Source of the DNA: Diphasiastrum complanatum | Lineage: Eukaryota; Streptophyta; Lycopodiopsida; Lycopodiales; Lycopodiaceae | Direction of reading: 5' to 3' | Assembly (NCBI GenBank): GCA_029204225.1 | Contig: CM055103.1 | Location: 25,432,656 to 25,496,655 of the forward strand | Length of the DNA stretch: 64,000 nucleotides | Shown here: positions 30,914 through 42,600 of the stretch, piece by piece | Layout of the letters: each line of letters begins with the position of its first letter | Numbering within the stretch: position 1 is the stretch's first letter | Notes under the pieces: generated by a model | What the model saw: the letters and a program-made list of their open reading frames with translations, nothing else | Database searches by the model: none | Told to the model about the DNA's origin: nothing | Position numbers and translations under genes: made by a program

Positions 30914-33141
30914 TTGGAAAACCCTCATCGGCTGGGGAGCACGGGGTGGTTGGGATGGCCCTCGAGATTGGAAGTGGCATTCCCCAATCACTCACGTAAG
31001 GGCAGTGTGGGCCCTTCCCCTGTAGGGCTTCCTGGCGAGACCAATCCGGTGTCTCAGGTACTATTTTGGAACTTGTTGAACTCTGTGGTGGAACGTTCAG
31101 GGCACATGAAGGCAAACTTTCATGGATTCATGGCAGATGAAGCACAAGCTAATTGGAGAGCAATCCGCGTGGTGTTCAACGGAGGCCCAGACAATGAGAT
31201 GATTGGATAGGAACGGTCATGTTTGTTCCATTGGGAGCAAAGGCTATGAACCAATAAATTTGTACAAAAGGATCACCAAATGGAACACAAAGACTGATGC
31301 GAAAAGTGGAGGTTGTGCGGGTCAAGAGATGAGACACTTGCCCAATGCAGACTAATTCTCCAATGGTGGAGGATCGGGAAGGTTAGAGATTCCGATTTGC
31401 CCTTGATGGACAATTGGATGAGTTGGTGGAACATCCGCATCACCCATTGGGGAGAGTATATAGTTGTAGTAAGTATGTTAGAAGTCAATAGTATCTGTTC
31501 AATGGCTTACACGAAAGCTACTTTCCAAACACTCGTAGATTAATGTTTTTTTCTATTCACTTTTAAAAAAGCAATTAAGGACGTTGATAAATGCCAATAG
31601 ATAATAAACCAAACCATAACCAAAAAATGCCCTCACCTGGATAGCATATGTAGTTTAATAATCCTTTGTTAACTTTGGCTTTTTGACAAAGCAACCATAT
31701 AGATTTGTTAATGACCTCACTAGAATTTTATCGGACCTTGGACAACGTTCTAAGTTATCACTCAAAATGTTGTATGCAGGTGTTGGATGGTGTGGAAGGT
31801 GCCAACACTCCACATACCAATTTGTCAGAATCAAAACATGGTAGTTGGCTAGCAGGAGAAGGCCACAAAAGTGTGATATCTTTGTATAATGCATGCATAT
31901 CGGACATGGCAAATGCATTGTTACAAAGCGCCAAGCAACATGCCTACACTCTGGGTAGGCACGTGGGAGAAGGCCCTAGCCTAGAAAAGCTAATCAGTAG
32001 AAGTGCCGCTAGGAATCTGACCAGACCAAGGGAGGTGCTAAGGACTGTAAACCAGACTGTGACTGGAACACCGATGCACTGACAACCGACTACTTTGGAA
32101 GGAGACATGGAAACTGTACGTCAGAAAAGACGACCTTCATTGGTTGTGGAAATAGACGACAATAGCAGCCACAGACCGAAGTTCAATTTTAATATGTAAA
32201 TAAAAAAAACAAAGGACGCCCGTGGAAGATCAACTTTTGTGCAAGTCCAGTAGATGGACATGAGATGAACACACAACCTTTTGAACATTCATGTCTTCTC
32301 AATGGAGAGACTATTGTGGAACGATATGTGCACGATGCCTTTTGGGCTATCAAAAGAACCTCATTGAATAGTCGAGTCAAATGCCTAGGATGGATACAAA
32401 AAACAGGAAAGTGTGGTCGCATGATACCCAATTCATCCAAGGGGACACCTGCGCCTTGCTTCTATGGTGCAAGAAAACATCCCAATGGAAAAACACAACA
32501 GATGATGTGGTTTTTGCAATGACAATTTCATGCATGCCTGAGAGCTAGAAAGAGGCATATCTCCTAGACCTGCAAGGACCCCCAATATATGGCCTGTGGC
32601 TGAAAGGACAAACCTTACACAACTGGAGGTGGATATACTCGTGAATGCAGAATTCCAATTGGAGACAAAGCCTATCAGTGCAGGACAAAGCACCAGAGCA
32701 CACACCAGCCAAGATGGAGTGACACAAAATCTTGCTTCACACTCAACCATAGACAGAGATGGTAGGCGATTCAAATTCAAAACTGGCATATCTACAGTAG
32801 CACTACTTCTTCGCATTAACAGAGCATTGACCATTAACTCAACGGTGGTGCATGTGAAAGGTTTGGATCCAGCAAAACATGAAATATTTGTAATAAAGAC
32901 AGATTCATCGGTTGATTCAAACACTCAATATGAGGTGCACATTGCCACAAATCCCCTCTGCACCTGTCCAGATTTTCAGAAACGACACTTGGAGGGAAAT
33001 CGTATTTGGCTTGCAGACATTTGTATATTGTATTTCTTAGAGTGATGGGTCTTGACCAGAATAAAAGCATGTTTGTGCACCAGCCCATACTACAAGATGT
33101 CGAAGTCTTTCAAGCCTTAACTCGGGATAGAACATTTCCAT
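30914..33141 (+). pseudogene. MULE-like transposase with SWIM zinc finger, broken
   Basis: ~31060-31468 encodes HGFMADEAQANWRAI...CLFHWEQRL, then WMSWWNIRITHWGEY, like the second catalytic Asp region and the C/H motif of Mutator-like transposases. It has stops at the TAG after ...NEMIG and at two TGAs. GTAAGT (31469) to TTGTATGCAG (31779) is a phase-0 intron. The next exon, from 31780, reads NLSESKHGSWLAGEGH, then ACISDMANALLQSAKQHAY. After decayed sequence, 32596-33045 ends in a SWIM-type finger: CTCPDFQKRH, with ACRHLYIVFLRVMG only in a shifted frame at ~33016. It closes at ~33141 (RDRTFP). MuDR-type transposases typically carry a MULE core followed by SWIM, which supports the call. The 5' catalytic region is missing. 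Confidence 0.65.
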
Positions 33142-34427
33142 GAGTTTGCATATGTCCACTGGCAAAGGTTGATATGAATGGAACAACTATATTTTTTTGC
33201 CAATTGTTCATTTGAAAAAAAACAAGTATGTAAATGTTAAGTTTACGGGATTGAGATGGAAACTCTTCACATTGTTTTGTATGCATGAGTGTTGACGTAG
33301 ACATGAGTTCAAACTGACGAATCCGAATCCCTTGCATATAACCACAATGCATACTTTTGAGCAACATTTATATATTTGGCCAGACCCCAGAACTGTATAA
33401 AACAAACTTAAAAAGACAATACTGGTACTAGAAGGCAAAGTTTGGTCAAAAAACTGCAATAGAAGCTAGGCGCTAAGGACGTTGGTGACCATGCGGGCCT
33501 GGAACACACATTTACATTCACTCAATAAAAGAAACGACCCAATTCCAAGCACACATCGCACCAAAAACAAAGTTTTGTAGGTTATGAATACACCTCACGA
33601 GAAGGCCAATAAAACAACAATATGACATGTGAAAGAGACTATCCTTCACACCAGGCATCATACGAGGCACACCTTCAACTACAATATTTTCACATAGCTC
33701 AATTGCGCACGTGAGAATTTCAAACTTTGTTGGAAAATGATTTTGATCTATGTATTCAATGTGTATGCCCATTTTTGAAGGTCAGAACAATAGAATTTAG
33801 GTTACAGATTCTTAAAAAAATCTACCAAACAAAACTTGAATCCAATTTCCTATCATGTCCATGCAAGAAATGAAATCAATTATTTAATCTAGCTGATCCT
33901 TAATTATAAAGCAGGCATTGGGCAAAAAACTAAACTCAGCAAGACACAATGACTCTACATCAGGCACAACATACCAGTTGGTGTCTTCTTCTTAAACTAT
34001 TGCAAAACTTATGTCAACAGACTCCTCCTTCAGTTAATTAGAGCAATGTTTATTCATGCAATGTACATTTAACCATGTCCATTCATTATACCAGGCTGGC
34101 AAGGAAATTGATGATTTATTTTCACAATTTGTTATACTTCGTATATTTGTTGTTTACTCATGGCAAGGAAAGAGATGTCTTATTTTCATTTGTTGCGTGT
34201 GCTTTTTGAGATCAAGCTTTTTGGGATCTTGCACGTGTGTGTTTGTTGCACCCTTTCCCACTACCCCAATGCATAGAGGATGAACCATGCACTTTTGCTT
34301 CGTGCCTCGAAATTGCAGAGGCACAATGCCAAATAGCAGTATTGCAGGTACATGGTTTTGCATATGATATCAAAGTTTGCACGATAGTTGATGCTATATG
34401 TCATAGTGGGTGAAATCGAATAATAGT
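33142..34427. other. Non-coding, nothing recognised
   Basis: AT-rich, with no supported coding region, terminal repeat or target duplication for the transposase remnant on its left. Confidence 0.45.
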
Positions 34428-34505
34428 AAAAAGCTCGCTCTGAACACGAAAAAGCTCGTCTCAAAAAGCTCGCCCGGAAAAGCTTGCCACAAAAAGCTCG
34501 CCAAA
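34428..34505. repeat. Degenerate AAAAAGCTCG short tandem repeat
   Basis: Five imperfect units of 13-21 bases each starting AAAAAGCTCG (one AAAAGCTTG). The open frame across it (Lys/Ser-rich) only reflects the repeat. Confidence 0.8.
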
Positions 34506-35289
34506 AAATCACACCCGCGCGAATACTTTGTGTTTAGCACCCGAGTAAAGTATCAATTTGGTACAGTTTTCCATAGTCACTCATGTATAAATGTGAAATG
34601 CTAGTCCCTGCCTGAGGAATTGAGTTATTGATCTGTATTCGTGTTTGTAACGAAGATATATGTTTCTAACATATTCGCGAACTATTTGAGTTCTTTAACC
34701 ATAACTGGACTTTAGTTGTTGAGGACTTCTATCTAGAACACATTAGTTCAAGAATAAGATTAACTATTTGTCTGTTCATACACGTCTGCATCGAACATAA
34801 CACAAATCCTTGCTGAAAACTTAATCAGCCAGAGTGTAGTTCATTCGTGCTACTCTGATAACATTTCACTTATAGAACACTTTTCATTCGGTTTGATAGA
34901 GGAAGATTGTTGTTCTCTATTTGTCATCATCACACACCCACAACAAAAGTAATACTAATTACTTATTAAATGTCTGTTGACAACCAGGTTAACACATGAC
35001 TCCATTTCATTCGAACTAAGTCAGGACTGTACCAATTAAATAGCTTTTAAGTGCTATCTCCTTGGGGAACGACATAAATACTACACAAATCTAGCAATTC
35101 TATGTTGGTATATTACGATATTTTGCCCTTGAATTTGCCCTTTGTGAATATAGCCTCCTCTTGAAGTGTTGATGTAGATCCACTAGCCTATATTCTTCAT
35201 TGATCAAGATCTCTTGAAGATCCATGACCTGATCTTCTCTTTCAATCTGTTTCAATGCACAAAGCACTCTTTTGAACAACAACAAATGT
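34506..35289. other. Non-coding; possible antisense copia leader at the right end
   Basis: No gene. A minus-strand frame at 35285-35100 (FKRVLCALKQIEREDQVMDL) lies just inside the antisense LTR that follows and could be a short retroelement remnant; this is unproven. Confidence 0.35.
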
Positions 35290-35851
35290 TTTCAAAAGAA
35301 ATCACAAAGACTTGAAACTACTCAAAAATTCTCTTCTAGCACTTATACCAAGCAAATCAACACATAGAATCATGAAATCTTGATCAACCTATGATCTATC
35401 CTCAATCTAATGACTCTTGCCACTTCCTAAGATTGAAGCACACTCAAATGAAGTCTAGCAACCTCACTATCTAGAGCTTCAATCAAAATTAGGGTTTTGA
35501 CAAAATCACAAAAAATTGATTGAAATAGCAAATATAGATCACATAGAATTGCAAGCAATCACAATTATAGTGCACCAATGGATAGTAGAACCCAAGAGAA
35601 TCATGTATAAGTATGAAATGAGATAAAGAAGAGAGAAGATATGGGTCTAGATTCAATGTATCCAACATTTAAATTTGAATCTACTCAAACTCGACTTCTA
35701 ACTTTCCCACACTTTCAAAAAGTGTTTATTCAAATGAAATTTAGACTAATGAACTTTGAATAGTCAAACTCTAAGTCTAAAATAAAAGTTGGCCTCAATT
35801 TGCCAAATATAAAAATGTACTTACATGATCAAACTAGTTGAATCTTTCACA
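35290..35851 (-). mobile_element. Copia LTR (antisense), third family copy
   Basis: The reverse complement starts at 35851 as TGTGAAAGATTCAACTAG and follows the 13.07-kb LTR (AACACTTTTTGAAAGTGT, then TTGAATCTAGACCCA). It lacks ~100 bp, including the TATA region. No polypurine tract lies outside its start, so it is either a 5' LTR or a solo LTR. The lower end is approximate. Confidence 0.7.
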
Positions 35852-36643
35852 AAACGTAGGTCAGCAGTGTCTATCTACACTCTGGAAGATTGTAGATATG
35901 ATCTAGCAGCACACATCAGTTGTATCAGAGCAATCAAGGTTCGAAGAGAAGAGAGTGCGAAAGCGAATTTCTTTCGGTTTCGTTTCATGCAACAATTGCC
36001 ACTCGACTTCTCAACAAGGATAATATCCCATGCTACTCTTGCACATCCAAGTTCAAAAGAATAACGTGGCCAAATGTGCACCTACTGGCTGAAACTTGTG
36101 CGTGATTTTAAGATGCGAGGGCATTATATATATCATTTTTTCCACTTCTACCTACATTAGAAACAACTCTCAATACCTCTAGAATGTGGCATTTAGAAGG
36201 GGAAAAAAAAGAAAAAAAAAAAAAGAAGAAAGAAAAGAGGGTGATTTACCTCCATGGTATTTTGAGGGTATGAATGGTTTACTTGGAAAAGAGGGTTTTG
36301 TTGAGAAAGAACGATGGAAAAAGGCTCCAGAGCAACCTTTTGCACCATCCAAAAGTAGAGTCCTTCAACTGCCTGCTTCTTCTTCTTCTCCCCACCCCTC
36401 TCAGACTGGATGGACAGTGCCCCCTACCCATCGATCCATCTGCAAGATCGAAGTTTGGCTTGTTGTTTCCATCACTCGCATGATTTCTGAGATGGGTTCT
36501 GATCTGTTTTCGCTAAAGACTTTGCTGCAGTGAGCTTGCTTCCCACACTTGTCTGTGTGTCTGCATTCCCTTCTGTGCCCAGAAATGTGAGTTTGCAAAG
36601 GAAAACAGTGCATTGAGCAAGCTTTGGGCAAGATCCACATGAA
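35852..36643. other. Upstream flank and probable 5' UTR of the hydrolase gene
   Basis: Contains a TATATATAT stretch near 36124-36132 that could serve as TATA box, an A-rich tract (36200-36240) and pyrimidine-rich sequence (36375-36410) typical of plant 5' UTRs. Frames crossing the A-rich tract are not convincing genes. Confidence 0.4.
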
Positions 36644-39600
36644 ATGGGAGCAGTTACATCAACTGTGGCAGCAAGGTTTGCCTTCTTTCCTCCCACACCC
36701 CCATCTTACAAAGTGGTGAAGGATCAAATTACAGGAAAGCTCATATTTTCGGATGTGCTCAACCGGGACCATGTGGACATACATGTGCTGAGGACAAAGC
36801 GTGGGCAAGATATAGTGTCTCTGTATGTGCGCCACCCCTCGGCTAGACTCACCTTGCTCTACTCTCACGGCAATGCAGCTGATCTTGGGCAGATGCATGA
36901 GCTTTTTGTGGAACTCAGCATGCACCTCCGGGTGAATGTGATGGGGTGAGTGCCTGTTCTTTTCTATACCAGGTAATTTACGCTTCCAAGGAGATTTCAT
37001 TTCTTGTACTGGATAGTGTAGCACTAGTTGCTTCCAGTTCCGACTTTCAGTGTTGATAGAAGATTGATGTTGATTATAGAATTGATTGTCATAGAAGATG
37101 TGAAATTAACAAACGAAGGCATGCATTCTATTTATAGAGCAACATAGAACAGGAAAAGAGGCTTACATTGCATTTATAGAGTAACAGAGCACAAGAAAAG
37201 AGACATGCATTATGTTTCTTGAGTCACATAAAACAATACATGAATGCATAAGTGTACAAAAGGTTTCAAATTCTTTAGTTTAAATAGCGTTACAGACTCA
37301 AACTGGATGCTGAAATCCGGAAAGACCTGTAGAAGTGAGCCTGGCACTGACTACTTAGTTTGATTAGATTAGGACTGTTTAAGTTTGGTGGTGTAAATGG
37401 TGGTCCTCCGACAACTGCTGATAGGCTTCACAAACGAGGACATACAATTGAAGAAAAATGTTGGAGAACGGTGGCAAGGATTAATGGACAACAGGGTCAA
37501 AGCTCCGGATGTAGGTTCTCGTGAGAAAACAAGAGATGTTGTAACTGGTGGTCCCATGTTATGGTGTAAGAATAAAGAAGTAAAAAAGGAAGTCACAAGC
37601 AAGATAAAAATTCTAGGTCTTGCGTCAACTTTGTAATGTATATTGATCAACATCGAGGATGAATCAATTAGGCAACCTTGGACAAATTGAGGATTGTTTC
37701 AAACTGAAGGCAAGTGCCTGTTCGGCGTGGCTGTCCTGCATTGATTCATATTTAAGATCCATGCCTTTACCCCTTTCAAGGTAGGCTTAAATTACCACTA
37801 TGTGGCACATGAGGTGGCAATCCCTCTTTTTTGCTAGGAAGGCTCAAGTACAACTTCTGGTTCCAGCCCTATTGCCTAGCAGCTTGACTGACAACCTGAG
37901 ACCACTAGAGGGTCTCTTCTTTAGTGGCAACCCAGCATTTTTGCACCAAACAAGAATTAATAAAGTTATGAGTTGATCTCGAGTCTAAGAAGACATTAAG
38001 CTGATATGTATCCCTTAAGGCAATGTTAAAGTAACAGTCACGACTACAATTTTTTGACAAAGCGAACTCAACAGAAGAAAGTTTACCCCGAGCAAGAATT
38101 TCCACCATCTTCGGATGCAATGTCGATGTCTTCTTTCAAGGCATTGCTTCATAATATGTCCCAGCTTTTTGCAAAGAAAATACAAGTTTTCTTTTCATGA
38201 TTTTGATCAAGAAAATGGTTCTTGCTTCTCAAATGCAGCTTCATGCAATTTATAAAAATATTTTGTATTGTCAAACTCTTCTTTCTCTCATTTTTTATCT
38301 CTTATTGCTGGTGCTGATTCCTTGAGGCTACTATCATAGAGTCATAAACTTTGGCAATCCGAATTGCATTCTCAAATGACGACAACACATTGTGATAGCA
38401 CTCAGTTTGATAGTTTGCAGGTAGCACTGCAACAAACCACAACTTTGTGAGAGACCATCGTCAGGACTTTGGTCAACAAATGTATAAATTATTGGATATA
38501 AGTGTCCAAATTGCGATTACCATTTATCAACGAGCGTCTTGTAGTTGTCGGAATCATCCATGGCTACAAACCTGTTGAAATTCAACCATGTATTTGGTTT
38601 CACTGGGAAATCCCACCAGCTTGAAGAAGAATTGTCCTCCCAAAAGAGTAAAACAGTCACAATTTGTTTCTCTTCCTAGTTACTACGTTCCTTGGAGTTC
38701 AAAGCGACTCGACCATCGAGTGAACCAATCATCAACCACTTCTAGTTTCGTCTTCACGCTCAGCCAAAAAAAATTCGGGTTGGTAAGTCAAGTAATTAGT
38801 GGTAAGCAATTGCAACACAGATATAACTATTAAGTATTAACTACTGGATTTGAGATTCTCACATCTTGTTCTGATATTGCAAAGCCAGTAAAGCTTATTG
38901 CATTTGTTGAAGTGATGAAGCGTAGTTCGGAGAATTGTCACGTGCCTAATTGTTGGCCACATAGTAAACTGCAAGTAACAAAACCAATATGAGTGGCCTA
39001 TCAGAGTAACTAGCCTAGATGGAAACAAAATAGTGTGAAAAAAAGGAATCAACAATTCCTAGTTTTGCGGTGGAAAATACAATATAGACTCAATAGATTT
39101 CCAATATATTACCAATGACTATTCTATGTTTTGCAAAATGGTTCCAAGAAACACCGTACACCTTGCAAAAAGCAAAATAGAGCTACATTTATCAACACAA
39201 TTTTAGCAAAATTGGCTATTTTACAATTTTAGCTACAGGTTTCCATAAAATAGCCAGAGAAAGCATTGGAACTTGCTTTTCACTACTACTTGCTCAATAT
39301 AAGTCCATTTTCCATGCAATACGACTCTACGAAGAGGGCATAGGGTGTATGAAACCACTAGCATCACCCAGTACTACGTGCAAAAACAATTTTGATAGGG
39401 TTTTCAAGCTTCACAGTCATATCTATGAACTATTTTCATACTATAGCTACTATACAGTTTGGAAACACCATGTAATGAATTCTATGGCTCAGGGACTCTC
39501 ACTATTGCTTATAAGGTTATCTAAACTTAAATTTTGAGAAAATTCTTGAACACAAATTAAGCTCACAATATGTAAATTGAGACACTGGTTGATCAGGAAG

Positions 39601-42600
39601 AAATGTGCAAGTTGCCTCTATGATAATGAGCATATTTTCCTTGTTTATACAATAAAAGTCATATGAAACCTCCAATGTGTGTATTATAGTGGCCTAATAA
39701 TTAACGATTGAACTTGGGGATTCGTTCTCTCTACAAAAGCTGTGATACTTACCTCACGTTAGAATGTGAAATGTGTAACACCTAGCCTTCATAACAGTCC
39801 AGTGTTCAATAAAATGGTTTATCAGCAACTGTTTCCAGCTAATGCTTGTCCAGTATTGCGTTTTTGGTTAAAGTTCCACAATCTGCTATTTAGTCAGTGA
39901 AAGCTTATGCTTCTAAGTTTTTCCACCAAGCCCATTCTCATCTCTTATAGCTGAAGATATGTTTGGTGTATTTTTCAGATATGATTATTCAGGATATGGA
40001 GCTTCTACAGGGAAGGTAGAGTGCATTGTGTTTATGATTTTAAACTCCATTGCAATGTTCACTGGATGAAGCAAAGTTGTGCGATATTTCTTTATAATTT
40101 GAGCTCGATGTGTGCTTTTGTGCTTTAGAGGACATCGTCATTGTCAAAATGTGGGCTGTCACTTCTTATCTTTGTGTTTTCTCTGTACAGCCAAGCGAGG
40201 CAAATACCTATGCCGACATAACAGCAGCCTACGAGTGTTTAGAACGTGAATATGGAGTCCAACAGGAAGATGTAGTTCTTTACGGTCAGTCTGTTGGAAG
40301 TGGCCCAACTTTGAATTTAGCAGCTCGGTTGCCCAGATTGAGAGCAGTGGTCCTCCATAGTGCAATATTGTCAGGATTAAGGGTTATGTATCCAGTGAAG
40401 CGCACTTACTGGTTTGACATTTACAAGGTGATTGGTTAGTTAAAATATTTGTGACTTCTTTGTTTATAAGCTTTAGGCTTCTGCAAGCGTTCAGATTGTT
40501 TGGACTATTGACTTATGAAATGTGCGCATTGGGTTTGTTTGCAGAACATTGATAAAATTGGACAAGTAAACTGCCCTGTTCTTGTTATGCATGTAAGTCT
40601 GTTAATCTTTTCCTCATTATCTTAAAAGCTTGAGATATCAGGTTTCATTTGGACGTCTTCTTTCTGAAAGATTTCAAGTCTATTACGCCTTCTCACAAAT
40701 ACGATGGCGTTATTGTTTGTTTAGGATTTCAATTTGGCTTCTGATTAGTCCAACCATCCTTGCCAAATCACCTGGCTCATGAATCGTTCGTATGAAAAGT
40801 TGGTCCAAAAACTCAACCCTTGTGTCAATAATCACAAAAAATGAGTCGTATATGTGGTACAGATTACTGGCATAACATTGTAGTTATAGGTGAGTTATTA
40901 GGGCCATATACAATTATTGCATCCTTGAGAACAGCCAAAGATGAGCCATCATTTGGGTTCTTCTCCAACTTATTAAATGACATTTGGAACTCTATATTGA
41001 TTCTAATATTTGCTCCAAGAAGTTGAGAGACCTAAAACGGAATTTCCAAGAAAGTGGGCAAATCAGGTTAGATTTTGTGTGGAGCTTAGCATAAAAAAAA
41101 AGTTTCAATTCTGTGGCCACTATAAGATCCGCACGCCAAAGGCTTCAACGGCTAGAAGTGTTACGCTACATGCTCAAACGAAGCACATAGAGATACAGTA
41201 TCATTTTGTTCAAGAATATTCACTTTAAGGTGCCATCGATCTTGTTTTCTGTAATTCTAAAGATCAAGTGGTAGATATTTTACTAAGTCATTAGGTTGAA
41301 TAAAATTTCCAAAATTTTGCACTCTACAAGGTATAGAAGAGTGCAATTTATTATTGAAGGAGAATGTTAAAATTGATATTCGATTGACTTTAAAGGATAG
41401 AATTAATGAACCGTGGGCAGTTCACCACGGTTTTGAGAACCGTACAGTGAACCGTACGGTTCTCAATTTTTTTTTGCCTGAACCGTGGTGAACTGCGTGT
41501 AGTTATTAATTAATTATTTTTTATATATTATTGTGTGGAAAGTCAACGGGAAGTCATGCAGCGGAATCAGCGGAAAGTCAGCGGGCGGAATCCTTCCTCT
41601 GGAGTCTGATGGAATGCATAAGGCGAAGAAGACATGTGAAGTCATGCAGCAGAATCCTTTAGTGGAAAGTCAGCGGGCGGAATCCTTCCTCTGATGGAAT
41701 GCCTTAGGCGAAGAAGTCATGTGAAATGGATTCTCGAATTTGCATGACATGATCGTAGCCAAAGCAACAGGATCGTCCGTCTGTGAGTGTGGCGAATCAG
41801 CCATCATGCCTCATCACTGGCAGGAAGGGGTTTTGGGGGGGAAATTAATTAATTAATTAATTATTTATTTATTTAGATGAACCGTACCACGGTTCCCAGG
41901 ACCCACGGTTCTGGGAACCGTGGGTTCTATGCTTTAAAGTTACAAATTTCAATCGAAACAATTGTCACTGGCATTCATTAATAGATTTGGTAGAGCCCAT
42001 TTCACATACTGATGCTAGTGAGTGTTGAGGGTGAGGATCAAACTAAGGGTGTGGCTAGGACTGGGGCCAGTTGTAGTGGGGTGGTTGGTCCTTATGCGGT
42101 GCGAGAAGAAATTTGTACGTCCATCATTACCAACAAATTATCAATGACGAAGCTGCCATTGCTGTTGGGAGATGTTTTTATTCCTATGACCTTCATTGCA
42201 CTGGACCAAGTGTTTCAATGAGCATATGACACGTGTCCCGTTGACCGGTTCAGTCCTACTTTTTAGAAGGTCAGTCCATGTTAGAAATAATAAATGGTAT
42301 TTTTAGTTTCCCATAGGTTACTTTGACCCAAAAGGTTGAGACTTGTGTAACCATGGGGTAGGTTTATTATTTAGACCATGTTAAGATAGTTTTAGTTAAG
42401 TTGGACCCAATTTTGGTCTAGTGCTAACTCGTGGGTCCAAGTAAAGTCTAATTATGTTAAGGGACCCTATCTTGACTTTTGGGAGTGCCCTATAATTAGT
42501 AGTGGGTTTGGAAGGTTCTAGAACTTAGAGTTTGAAAGAGTCTAGGCCCTTGGAAGGCCTATTTATATGTACTCATTGTTCATTTGTAATTCATTCCCTT

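Noticed and set aside
36186-36533. 115-residue frame starting with a Lys-rich run
   Set aside because: It arises from an A-rich tract in the probable 5' UTR of the hydrolase gene and matches no family I know.
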